This document shows positions 1 through 6,966 of a stretch of DNA of 20,325 bases, in pieces. The notes beneath the pieces were generated by a model, which had not been told where the DNA came from, made no database searches, and was given only the letters and a program-made list of their open reading frames with translations. Within the stretch, counting starts at the first letter, position 1. Each line of letters starts with the position of its first letter. The DNA is from an uncultured Eggerthellaceae bacterium (GTDB lineage Bacteria > Actinomycetota > Coriobacteriia > Coriobacteriales > Eggerthellaceae). The stretch is from assembly GCA_934623455.1 (NCBI GenBank), contig CAKTVK010000031.1, positions 1-20,325 on the forward strand, written 5' to 3'. The position numbers and the translations under genes were made by a program.

Positions 1-509
1 AGTTGGAACAAACCTCCGTCCCCTGCTTCCCCTGTTTCATAAGAACAGCGCGGCGAAGCACATCCGCCGGCAAGGGCGCTATCCCGCCAGCCGCCACCTT
101 CGCAACCCTTTCTTCTCCTGACGAACATCGAGTTGCAGGTCATCTTGTCGGAAATCGGGCGCAGATACGCAAAATATTCCTGTTCGGGGTAGGTCGAGGA
201 CGCAAACGACGCGCTGCACCAGCCGCTCCACCGCTTTTGATCCGCATAAACCCCGCAAAACCCCAGGTCGCAGATTTCAGCCCAAAGCAAAGACGGCATC
301 GCGCGCCACCAAACCTACCCCGAACCGTAATATTTTGCACATTGGGGCGATTTTTTCGACAAGATGAACTTGACGGCGGCGGATACCGAAGGGGAAAACG
401 AAGTGATTCCCTCAGCACACAAATAATACTGCGACCACCTTGTTCCATTAGGCATTATGCCCTTGAACTCGTGTGAGGTGCTAAAAGCACCGTTACGGGG
501 ACATAAGAA
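1..509. other. No confident gene; possible decayed coding remnant
   Basis: I see no credible intact gene here. The longest open frame on the plus strand (3-476) has an Arg/Pro-rich, unprotein-like translation and no ribosome binding site. A different plus frame, 118-426, reads like ordinary protein in patches, including an acidic end (331-426) that closes on TAA. That frame is cut by stops at 190, 238, 247 and 328. It could be the relic of a gene whose upstream part lies outside the window, or it could be chance. Confidence 0.25.
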
Positions 510-543
510 AAGGGACTCGCTCCCAAACGGAAGCGAGTCCCTT
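510..543. terminator. Hairpin, probable bidirectional terminator
   Basis: Twelve-base perfect arms (510-521 and 532-543) pair around a 10-base loop. Read on the minus strand the stem runs directly into TTTTCTT, so it could act as a second, back-up terminator for yebC. On the plus strand the tail is only weakly T-rich. Confidence 0.6.
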
Positions 544-596
544 ATATGCAGTTTTATACGATAGCGCAGAAGATGCGCCCAGCCCATTCGGCATAT

Positions 597-616
597 CGGG
601 CGAGATGTTTCGCCCG
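597..616. other. Small hairpin downstream of yebC
   Basis: Seven-base arms CGGGCGA and TCGCCCG pair around a six-base loop. There is no T-tract on either side, so it is more likely a structured part of the yebC 3' region than a terminator in its own right. Confidence 0.3.
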
Positions 617-655
617 TTGCGAGACCGAATACGCCTTCGCGCGATGAGGTCGAGC

Positions 656-677
656 AAAAGGGCGAAACAGCCGCCCT
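656..677 (-). terminator. Likely yebC intrinsic terminator
   Basis: On the minus strand AGGGCG pairs with CGCCCT around a seven-base loop and runs into TTTTGC, starting about 12 bases after the yebC stop codon. The stem is short (6 bp) but GC-rich, and the position fits a transcript end. Confidence 0.5.
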
Positions 678-688
678 AGATGCCGAAT

Positions 689-1489
689 TTATTCGTCTTC
701 CTCCAGGGCTTCGGCAATCTCATCCGTCATTTCCATGGTGTGGTATACGTTCTGCAGGTCCTCGAGCTCTTCAAGCTTGTCGAACAAGCGCATAACCTTC
801 TTTGCATCAACAACAGAAACAGCGGTCGTGGTCTGGGGAACCATGATAAGCTCGGCACCCTTGGTCTCAATGCCCTGCTCTTCCAGCGCGTTCTTCACAG
901 CCATCAGGTCGGAAGGAGCAGTGGTCACGATCCACTGATCGTCGTTGCCTTCGTATTCGTCTCCGCCGGCTTCCATAACGGCCATCATGAATTCGTCCTC
1001 GTCAACAGCATTGGGACGATCTGCCACTTTCTTGCCGTCGCCTTCGATGACCTTTTCCACCATAATCTGACCTTTGCGCTCAAACATGTAGGAAACGGAG
1101 CCGGAAGTGCCCAGCGAGCCGCCTGCATGAGAGAATGCGGAACGAACGTCGGCAGCCGTACGGTTGCGATTGTCGGTCAGCGCCTCGCACAGGAACGCAA
1201 CGCCAGCCGGACCGTAGCCTTCGTACACGACGGTTTCGTAATTGGCGGCGTCTTTGCCAGCGCCAAAAGCCTTGTCGATTGCGGTCTTAATCTTGTCCTT
1301 CGGCAGCGAGTTGGCCTTCGCCTTTTCAACAGCGGCCGCCAGAGAAGCGTTGTTTTCGGGATTGGGGTCGCCGCCTTCACGAGCAGCAACGGTAATGTTA
1401 CGAGAGAGCTTGGAGAACAGCGCAGAGCGCTTTGCGTCCTGAGCAAACTTGCGGTGCTTCGTGGTGGCCCACTTAGAATGTCCTGACAT
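689..1489 (-). CDS. yebC: YebC/PmpR family regulator
   Basis: This 266-residue protein belongs to the YebC/TACO1 family. Members have been described as DNA-binding regulators and, more recently, as factors that help ribosomes through difficult stretches such as polyproline; all act in the cytoplasm. The N-terminus has the family signature MSGHSKWATTKHRK, followed by AQDAKR, a lysine-rich first domain to about residue 75, and the motif YEGYGPAGVAFLCEALTDN. A run of acidic residues ends the protein. A family member is normally about 240-250 residues; the extra length is an acidic loop near residues 180-200 and the tail. The ATG at 1489 has AAAGG eight bases upstream. It stands alone, with a terminator just after it. 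Identification is very secure; the regulatory target is unknown. Confidence 0.96.
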   Translation of the reverse strand: MSGHSKWATTKHRKFAQDAKRSALFSKLSRNITVAAREGGDPNPENNASLAAAVEKAKANSLPKDKIKTAIDKAFGAGKDAANYETVVYEGYGPAGVAFLCEALTDNRNRTAADVRSAFSHAGGSLGTSGSVSYMFERKGQIMVEKVIEGDGKKVADRPNAVDEDEFMMAVMEAGGDEYEGNDDQWIVTTAPSDLMAVKNALEEQGIETKGAELIMVPQTTTAVSVVDAKKVMRLFDKLEELEDLQNVYHTMEMTDEIAEALEEDE

Positions 1490-1527
1490 ATATAAAACCT
1501 TTCCGATAAGTTAAAGTCCAACCAAGT

Positions 1528-1536
1528 ATTTTATCA
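1528..1536 (-). promoter_or_regulatory. Candidate extended -10 promoter for yebC
   Basis: Minus-strand TGATAAAAT (TGn plus a -10 hexamer) lies about 40 bases upstream of the yebC ATG. No good -35 hexamer is present at 16-18 bases, which is tolerable for an extended -10 promoter. Called from position and motif only. Confidence 0.35.
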
Positions 1537-1657
1537 CAGGCGTCAAGAGAGAAAAGAAAAAACAAGCAGACGAAGGCAACCAACACGAAATCGTCGCTTT
1601 ATATGCGTTAATGCGTAGCGGAAAGAGTTTCAAAGGCATTTGCCAACAACATTGAAG

Positions 1658-1895
1658 CATGTTGTCGAAAAAACGGGCGTGAATTCGAAGTTGAAGCAGG
1701 TTGGAAGTAGGTCGGAACGTTGTTGTTGGCCTGGCAATTCAATTAAGTTTTATTGAGTATAATTATGAACTGGCATTTTACTGAAAGCCCTTTTCGTCCT
1801 ACGGTGTATGCGCGAAAAAATACCGCGAATCGCGACCCTAACCTACTTCCAACCTATCACAACTTCGAATTAGGGAGCCATTTTTCAACAACATG
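1658..1895. mobile_element. 238-bp MITE-like element, copy 1
   Basis: A non-coding element whose outer arms of about 60 bp are imperfect inverted repeats. Both ends read CATGTTGT inward, followed by shared blocks TTCGAAGTTG and GGTTGGAAGTAGGT (left about 1658-1714, right about 1836-1895 in reverse). The same element recurs at 8116-8352 with nearly the same length. The centre is AT-rich and holds no ORF, but both copies share GAACTGG followed by ATTTT in the same orientation. This is what a miniature inverted-repeat transposable element looks like; a large structured repeat such as a BIME is the alternative. No target-site duplication is evident. A further CAACAACAT just outside the left end resembles an inverted element end and may be a remnant. 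Confidence 0.7.
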
Positions 1896-1965
1896 AATTC
1901 CGCAGAGCAGCAAACCGCCAAAAAGTCAGAAATGTTGACAAAAGGTGGGGTAATTTGACAACAAT

Positions 1966-2121
1966 TTAGCGCCGCATGTCGCCCATGGGAAGACAGCGAG
2001 CGCGGGATCGGCGGAACAGATAGGCGCGGCGGAGGGCCAAGCGTATGTCCATACGCGTAGAGCCCGACGAGCGAAGCGTCAAGCGCCTAGGTGCCCGTCC
2101 AGCTCGCGCGCAGCGGCAGCA
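1966..2121. other. GC-rich patch beside the tRNA 3' side, no gene
   Basis: This stretch is much richer in G and C than the flanking AT-rich DNA and contains a short inverted repeat GCGTATG/CATACGC (2041-2056). An open frame covers it on the minus strand, but the translation is Arg-rich, has no ribosome binding site and runs through the terminator hairpin, so I do not call a gene. It abuts the 3' side of the tRNA gene, a common integration site, so it could be a remnant of an integrated element. Confidence 0.25.
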
Positions 2122-2151
2122 AAAAAGGCCGTTCGTCAGAACGGCCTTTTT
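2122..2151. terminator. tRNA-Ala terminator
   Basis: Thirteen-base perfect arms (2122-2134 and 2139-2151) with a GTCA loop form an A-stem-T hairpin. On the minus strand the stem ends in six T residues, about 40 bases after the tRNA CCA end, so it is the expected terminator of the tRNA transcript. The symmetry makes it able to work in both directions. Confidence 0.9.
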
Positions 2152-2191
2152 AAAATAAAACAGGTCCATTGCTGAACCTGTAAGATTTCTA

Positions 2192-2267
2192 TGGTGGAGT
2201 GTACGGGGTTCGAACCCGTGACCTCATGGCTGCCAGCCATGCGCTCTACCAGCTGAGCTAACACCCC
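2192..2267 (-). tRNA. tRNA-Ala (anticodon GGC)
   Basis: The minus strand folds into a full cloverleaf of 76 nt. The acceptor stem is GGGGTGT/ACACTCC, including the G3:U70 pair that marks alanine tRNAs. The D arm holds TAGCTCAGCTGGTAGAGC. The anticodon arm is CATGG/CCATG with loop CTGGCAG, giving anticodon GGC for GCC codons, and the T arm is ACGGG-TTCGAAC-CCGT. The 3' CCA is encoded in the DNA. The gene has its own promoter and terminator. Confidence 0.97.
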
Positions 2268-2286
2268 AAAAAATTGGGCAAGAAGT

Positions 2287-2314
2287 ATTGTATACATTTA
2301 CAACGCAGGGTCAA
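2287..2314 (-). promoter_or_regulatory. Promoter of tRNA-Ala
   Basis: On the minus strand TTGACC (2309-2314) and TACAAT (2287-2292) are separated by 16 bases, placing transcription start roughly 12 bases before the mature tRNA 5' end. These are near-consensus housekeeping sigma elements. The left end of the IS30 element lies only about 65 bases further upstream. Confidence 0.8.
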
Positions 2315-2411
2315 GCTTTTTCTTGAAAAAATTCTACCGCATTACCTCAGCACGAAACCTGAGTTAATTCGCAAGTTCATCCGAACACTTGCGTTTTATT
2401 CTCGAACTGAC

Positions 2412-2425
2412 CCGAACGCGTTCGG
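2412..2425. repeat. 14-bp palindrome in IS left end
   Basis: CCGAACGCGTTCGG is a perfect palindrome overlapping the first copy of the CGGATGAGTCCGA direct repeat. It lies between the IS end and the transposase ribosome binding site. It could be a transposase or regulator binding site; this is inferred from symmetry alone. Confidence 0.4.
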
Positions 2426-2490
2426 ATGAGTCCGAGAATTCCTTTCTGCAGGCGAGGGCGAAGGGCCCTCCCGGAAGAAAGGAGAACGGC

Positions 2491-3749
2491 ATGGGGGAAA
2501 GGGCGTCCAAGCCATACCGCAGGCTGGACAGATCGGAGCGCGCCGCGATCGAGAGGGGCCTGGACAAGCGCAAGTCGTGCAGGCAGATGGCCAGGGAGCT
2601 CGGCCGCTCGCCGTCGACGGTCGCCGACGAGGTGGCGCGCAACCGCACGGTGTGCCGCGGGCCGAACAAGGGGGGACGCGCCGGCACGGCCCCCGGGGAC
2701 GCGTGCCCGAGGCTGATGTCGTGGCCGCGCTGCTGCAACGGGTGCAAGCTGCGGCGGTACCGCTGCTCCAGGCGCTGGAGGTGCGAGTACTCGGCGGCCA
2801 GGGCGCAGGCGCTGGCCGACGCCGAGCTGCGCGAGTCCCGGACGGGCGTGGACCGCGGCGAGGCGGAGTTCGAGCATATCATGGGGATCATCAGGGACGA
2901 CGTCGCGCGCGGGCTGTCTCCCCAGCAGATAGCGCTGTCCAGGGCCGGGCAGGTCAAGGCGTCGCCCGCCACCATATACAGGTGGATATCGCGCGGCTAC
3001 GCCGGCATGAGCGACCTCGACCTGCGCCGCAAATGCGGCTACAAGCCGCGCTCGCGCACGGCGCCGCCCAGGCAGACGGCCCACGGCGGGGCGCGCTCGT
3101 TCTCCGCGTTCATGGAGCTGCCGGAGGAGCGGCGGGCCGCCGCCTGCGAGATGGACACGGTGGTCGGGCTCAAGTCCGACCGGCAGTGCCTGCCCGCGCT
3201 GTACCTGAGGCCGTTCAGGTTCCAGCTCGCGCTGCTCATGCCGGACAAGACCGCGGCGGCGGCGGAATCGGCGCTTGATATGCTCGAGAACGCCGCGCCG
3301 GAGGCCTTCGCCCGCCTGTTCTCCCTGCTCCTGACGGACAACGGCCCCGAGTTCTCCGACTGCGCGGCCATCGAGCGCTCCGCGCTCGACCCGGCGGCCG
3401 GGCGCTGCTCGGTCTACTACTGCGACGTCCGCCAATCCCAGCAGAAGGGCGGCTGCGAGCGCAACCACGTCGAGCTGCGCAAGCTGCTGCCCAAGGGGCG
3501 GGGCGTCAGCTTCGACCGGCTCGACGGGCGCGACTGCGCCGTCCTGATGTCGCAGCTGAACTCCGAGCCCAGGCCTCCCTGGGCGGCATGTGCGCCATCG
3601 ACATGCTGCTGGCAGCGCTCGGCGGCGACGGTCGCGAGCTGCTTGACGCGCTGGGGATCGAGAAGGTCCCGTTCGACGGGCCGGACATGACGCTCGGGGC
3701 GATCGAGGCCGCCCGCCGCGTGCGCGGCGAGGAGCCGCTGGTGCCGTAG
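2491..3749 (+). pseudogene. IS30-family transposase, frame broken near 3' end
   Basis: The transposase cuts and joins DNA at the IS ends. From ATG 2491 (AGAAAGGAG six bases upstream) the protein shows an N-terminal helix-turn-helix (residues about 27-50, RQMARELGRSPSTVADE), a Cys-rich segment (residues 72-98), and a DDE catalytic core with D222 (EMDTVVG), D283 (LTDNGPEF) and E323 (GGCERNHVELRKLLPKG). After residue 362 (Pro, 3574-3576) the frame runs into an improbable Cys/Arg-rich tail ending near 3690. A shift of -1 there restores a good continuation (SLGGMCAIDMLLAALGGDG...) to TAG at 3747-3749, giving 419 residues. Either one base has been lost, making this a pseudogene, or the frame is shifted during translation; no A/T-type slippery heptamer is present, so loss of a C in the CCCAGGCCTCCCTGGG tract is more likely. 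The catalytic residues all lie before the break. Confidence 0.85.
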
Positions 3750-3898
3750 CCGGCGGCCGGGGAACCGAATAGGCAGGGCCCTCCAGCCCGTCCGGATGAG
3801 TCCGAAATCCGACCCGGGCGGGCCGGCGGAGCCATGCCCCGAACCCAGCCGAACACCGCGATCGGTCGGGATTGGAGCGATATCGACCTGGGAAAACG

Positions 3899-3926
3899 CA
3901 GGACGGGTGCTCGCGTACCCGTCCTG
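3899..3926. repeat. Hairpin in IS30 right end
   Basis: CAGGACGGGT pairs with ACCCGTCCTG around an eight-base loop. There is no T-tract of note (GTTAAC follows). It may mark the end of the transposase transcript or block read-through into the IS. Position inside the right end is certain; role is inferred. Confidence 0.5.
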
Positions 3927-4055
3927 TTAACTGCGAAAACGTCGGCCATAACGTGGGTGTTCGGCTAACAATGAAAATCAACCAGCACGAAACCAGCGCC
4001 CAACTATGCCCGACCAGAATCAGCCCAACACGCAGCTTAAAACCGCAACAAAATG

Positions 4056-4961
4056 CTACCCAGCAACCACATCACGAAGAGCCGCAATATGCTCCGGCGT
4101 TGTTCCGCAACATCCGCCGACGATAGTCGCACCTGCATTGACCAGCGAAGATACCGCTTCGCAGAACTCCTGCGGCGCACAGCGATAAACCGGTTGCCCC
4201 GTGCCCATGTCGGGAAGACCCGCGTTCGGCTGCACCATCAACGGCACCGCAAAGCCTTCCCCACCTGCGGCTTCGCGCAATGCGTCGGCGTACGCCTGAA
4301 TCACCGGCAGCGCCTCAACGGGCCCTACCGAGCAGTTCAGGCCCACCGCCTTCGCGCCTGCTGCCAACAGCCCTTCGACTGCCTGTTCGGGAGTCGATCC
4401 AAAAAGTGTGCGGCCATTTTCGTTGAACGACATCGTAGCAAGAACGGGCAGCTTAGTGCCCTCACGAGCGGCACGCACGGCAAGACAAGCCTCGTTCGCG
4501 TCCATCATTGTCTCGATCAAGATGAAATCGCAGTTTGCAGCTTCGGCAGCACGCGCACAACGCGCATAGAGCTCGTATGCTTCGTCTTCTTCAAGCTCAC
4601 CGTATGGCTGCAAGAATTCGCCAATAGGACCAACATCCCCCGCCACGAAAAACGCCCCCGAGTTGCGGGCGCACTCCGCAGCGGCTGCGTACAGCTCTTC
4701 CACCGAGTAAGGCGAACTCGCCGCCGCCAATGCTCGGGCGTTCGTGTTGAACGTGTTCGTTGTAGCAACCTGGGAGCCAGCATCCACGTAGGCACGATGG
4801 ATTGCCGTTATCTCGTCAGGCGCCGTAATACACAGCTCATCTGCGGTTTTGCCGGGCACGCTCAAACCACGCGCCTGCAGCAGAGTACCAAAACCGCCAT
4901 CAAAAAGAAGCGGCTTTTGACCCGCTAAAACTTGCTCCAAGTATTCCTTTTTCTCTGCCAT
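4056..4961 (-). CDS. Homocysteine S-methyltransferase family protein
   Basis: The 301-residue protein is a stand-alone homocysteine S-methyltransferase domain (the type found at the N-terminus of cobalamin-dependent MetH and in MmuM/BHMT). It would methylate homocysteine to methionine in the cytoplasm. Visible are the N-terminal LLFDGGFGTLLQ strand motif, TTNTFNTN (about residues 68-74), GDVGP, and the three zinc-binding cysteines: C210 in GLNCSVG, and C284-C285 in GGCCGTTPEHI. The length fits a single domain, so no B12 domain is attached. I take ATG 4961 as the start because AAAGG sits five bases upstream; a longer reading to 5165 adds only low-quality Cys/Arg-rich sequence. It lies about 245 bases downstream of an amino-acid ABC transporter on the same strand and may be co-transcribed. 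The methyl donor (S-methylmethionine, a corrinoid protein or other) cannot be told. Confidence 0.9.
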   Translation of the reverse strand: MAEKKEYLEQVLAGQKPLLFDGGFGTLLQARGLSVPGKTADELCITAPDEITAIHRAYVDAGSQVATTNTFNTNARALAAASSPYSVEELYAAAAECARNSGAFFVAGDVGPIGEFLQPYGELEEDEAYELYARCARAAEAANCDFILIETMMDANEACLAVRAAREGTKLPVLATMSFNENGRTLFGSTPEQAVEGLLAAGAKAVGLNCSVGPVEALPVIQAYADALREAAGGEGFAVPLMVQPNAGLPDMGTGQPVYRCAPQEFCEAVSSLVNAGATIVGGCCGTTPEHIAALRDVVAG

Positions 4962-5206
4962 AGCTACCTTTCGTAAGGCAATCGAATGAAGTGCTGGGCG
5001 GCATCCGCGCAACACGCTCGCGCAATTCGCGCAATCCGCGCGCCGCAAGCGCAGCAACAACCACAAATGCAGCCGCTTCACAACCCTGCATTTCGCGCAA
5101 CCGCAACCGAACGCTCCCCTGTTTGCAACCACGTGCGCCCGCAAGCACCCCGCATCGCACGGCACCGCGCCGCAAGCGCCGTCACAGCCGCTTCGCTCCC
5201 CCGCGC

Positions 5207-6058
5207 CTACTCGTACTTGCGCAAGAACGCCTTCGTGCGATCGTGCTGCGGATTGTCGATGACCTGGGACGATGGACCCTGCTCAACAATCACACCGCCA
5301 TCCATGAACACAATATGGTCAGCCACGTCACGCGCGAACGTCATTTCATGTGTAACAATAACCATAGTCATGTGCTCTTCGGCCAGCTCGCGGATAACGC
5401 GCAGCACTTCCTGCGTCAGCTCGGGGTCAAGTGCGCTGGTGGGCTCGTCAAAGAACAGGATGTCGGGCTTCATAGCCAACGCGCGGGCAATTGCCACACG
5501 CTGCTGCTGACCACCGGAAAGCTCGCACGGCACCATGTTCTCTTTTCCCGACAAACCCATTTTCTCCAAAAGCGCCGTGGCTTCCGCTTCCACCTGGGCT
5601 TTATCGCGTTTTTGCACGGTAAGCGGCGCGTCCATGACGTTTTTGAGCACCGTGTAATGAGGGAACAAATTGAAGCTCTGGAACACCAATCCGAAGCGCA
5701 TCTTCGCCTGGCGCAGCACCTCTTTACCCGAATACGCGCCGTTCTGGCACACCATTAAATCGCCGTACGAAAGCGTGCCATCGTCAAGCGTTTCCAGCAT
5801 GGTGGCACAGCGCAGAAGCGTGGATTTACCGCCACCCGACGGACCAATTATGCCAACTACCTGGCCTTTTTCGACCTTCAGCGTAATATCCTTCAGAACT
5901 TGGTTATCGCCGAAGCTCTTCTTCGCGCGCTCCAGCGAGAGCAGCACTTCGGACTTTTGCGCCGCACCCGCAGCACCCGTAGCGCCCGCGCACGCGGCAT
6001 CGGTGCACGCGACATCAGAATCCGCCGCCAAAGACTCTTTCGCATCAATTGCAACCAC
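5207..6058 (-). CDS. Polar amino acid ABC transporter, ATP-binding protein
   Basis: This 283-residue ATPase powers an amino-acid importer of the PAAT type at the inner face of the membrane. It has the Walker A loop GPSGGGKST (residues 72-80), the Q-loop FQSFNLFPH with Q127, signature LSGGQQQR (180-187), Walker B ILFFDEP (200-206), the D-loop SALD and the switch histidine in VTHEM (H237). The GTG start at 6058 has AGGGGG five bases upstream, and the permease stop lies only nine bases before it, so the two genes are translationally close. The first 38 residues are an unusual Ala-rich extension with no equivalent in typical members (about 240-250 residues); it has a few cysteines but no recognisable domain. 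Confidence 0.94.
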   Translation of the reverse strand: MVAIDAKESLAADSDVACTDAACAGATGAAGAAQKSEVLLSLERAKKSFGDNQVLKDITLKVEKGQVVGIIGPSGGGKSTLLRCATMLETLDDGTLSYGDLMVCQNGAYSGKEVLRQAKMRFGLVFQSFNLFPHYTVLKNVMDAPLTVQKRDKAQVEAEATALLEKMGLSGKENMVPCELSGGQQQRVAIARALAMKPDILFFDEPTSALDPELTQEVLRVIRELAEEHMTMVIVTHEMTFARDVADHIVFMDGGVIVEQGPSSQVIDNPQHDRTKAFLRKYE

Positions 6059-6067
6059 AGCTGCCCC

Positions 6068-6769
6068 CTAATCGTGATAGTAATTCAGCTTCTTCTCAAT
6101 TTTGTTCAAGAAGAATTCGATGATCAAACATGCCGCCCAGTAAATCAGCGCCGCCACTACGTAGGGAACCATGCTCACTTCTTTTGCGGCAAGTGCCTTC
6201 GCCGCGCTGAACATCTCGGCAATGGTCAGCACGTACGCCAGCGACGTATCCTTCACCAGCATGATGATCTCATTGCCCATAGCCGGCAGAATTCTCTTGA
6301 TGACCTGCGGCAACACAATTTTCATGAACGTTTGCGTGTTCGTGTAGCCAAGCACTTCCGCCGCCTCGTACTGGCCGCGCGGAATGGACTGGATGCCGCT
6401 GCGGTAAATCTCGGCGAAGTACGCGGCGTAGTTCAGAATGAAGCCGATGCCGCACGCGTAGAATTTCCAATCGGCACCCAGCGGCATGCCGAACAGGTAA
6501 TACGGCGCGAACATGAAGAACATGAGCTGCAGCATAAGCGGGGTGCCGCGCATGAATGAAATGTAGATGCCCATAATAAAGGAAAGGGGCTTGATTTTGC
6601 TCATGCGGGCCAGCGCCACCAAAATGCCCAGCGGCAGCGAACCGATAAGCGTAATAAAGAAAATACCCACGGTGAAGCCGAAGCCGTCAAAAAGCAGCCC
6701 CATGAACACACCGAAGTCCATTTTCAAACCCAGAAACTGAGATATGCTGATAAAAATTGTGGTTTCCAT
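6068..6769 (-). CDS. Polar amino acid ABC transporter, permease
   Basis: This 233-residue membrane protein is the permease of an amino-acid ABC importer (His/Glu/Gln/Arg/opine type). It has about five hydrophobic segments and the ATPase-contact EAA loop with the motif QYEAAEVLGYTNTQTF (about residues 142-157), just after AEIYRSGIQSIPRG. FMRGTPLMLQ is also typical of the family. The ATG at 6769 has AAGGG six bases upstream; a start at Met17 is possible but has no better ribosome site. Only one permease gene is present, so the channel is probably a homodimer. It lies between the lipoprotein and ATPase genes; the substrate cannot be specified beyond a polar amino acid. Confidence 0.94.
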   Translation of the reverse strand: METTIFISISQFLGLKMDFGVFMGLLFDGFGFTVGIFFITLIGSLPLGILVALARMSKIKPLSFIMGIYISFMRGTPLMLQLMFFMFAPYYLFGMPLGADWKFYACGIGFILNYAAYFAEIYRSGIQSIPRGQYEAAEVLGYTNTQTFMKIVLPQVIKRILPAMGNEIIMLVKDTSLAYVLTIAEMFSAAKALAAKEVSMVPYVVAALIYWAACLIIEFFLNKIEKKLNYYHD

Positions 6770-6791
6770 TCATTTCCCTTGTTACGCGCAA

Positions 6792-6823
6792 ATGGTCGGC
6801 AGGGGCGCACCCTTGCCGACCAT
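6792..6823 (-). promoter_or_regulatory. Intercistronic hairpin between binding protein and permease
   Basis: ATGGTCGGCA pairs with TGCCGACCAT and the helix continues inward (one G-U, three G-C pairs) to a CGCA tetraloop, about 14 bp in all. It lies in the 197-base gap between the lipoprotein and permease genes. There is no strong T-tract, so it probably stabilises the upstream message or partly attenuates transcription, giving more binding protein than permease. That role is inferred from similar transporter operons. Confidence 0.6.
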
Positions 6824-6966
6824 CCACTATGATCATTCAAATCAGCTGCGATTTCCGCAGAAGTTTCGCGGCGTTTCCCTACGGAAGGTCACGCAGCAAT
6901 GCGAAGCAGCCCAACCCCTGAAGCCTATGACGCGAGCTTTGCGCCACGAGCTTCACGCCCCAAGCT

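Larger units (their letters stand above)
2381..3964 (+). mobile_element. IS30-family insertion sequence
   Basis: A block of very high GC content, clearly unlike its neighbours, carries a single transposase gene. Candidate terminal inverted repeats start with CCGAACAC at 2381 and, on the other strand, at 3964, followed by a matching CGTT three bases further in (12 of 15 positions agree). The implied length of about 1.58 kb is near the upper end of the usual IS30 range. No convincing target duplication is visible beside these ends, so the exact boundaries are uncertain. CGGATGAGTCCGA occurs as a direct repeat near both ends (2423-2435 and 3793-3805). A 10-bp hairpin sits in the right end at 3899-3926. 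Confidence 0.75.

Noticed and set aside
680..1486. Plus-strand open frame opposite yebC
   Set aside because: It mirrors a well-conserved yebC gene, lacks a ribosome site and has no recognisable motif.
1966..2169. 67-codon minus-strand frame beside the tRNA
   Set aside because: It starts inside the tRNA leader side, crosses the terminator hairpin, has no ribosome site and an Arg-rich translation.
3570..3582. Programmed -1 frameshift site in the transposase
   Set aside because: There is no A/T-type slippery heptamer and IS30 transposases are normally made from one frame, so a base loss is the simpler reading; kept open in the findings.
2377..3981. Long minus-strand open frame (534 codons) across the IS element
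   Set aside because: It is antisense to the transposase, which has clear catalytic motifs and a ribosome site. Long shadows are expected in DNA of this GC content; the translation is Arg/Pro/Ala-rich with no domain.
4962..5206. N-terminal extension of the methyltransferase or a separate small gene
   Set aside because: The sequence is Cys/Arg/Ala-rich with no motif, while ATG 4961 has a good ribosome site and begins the conserved domain at the expected place.
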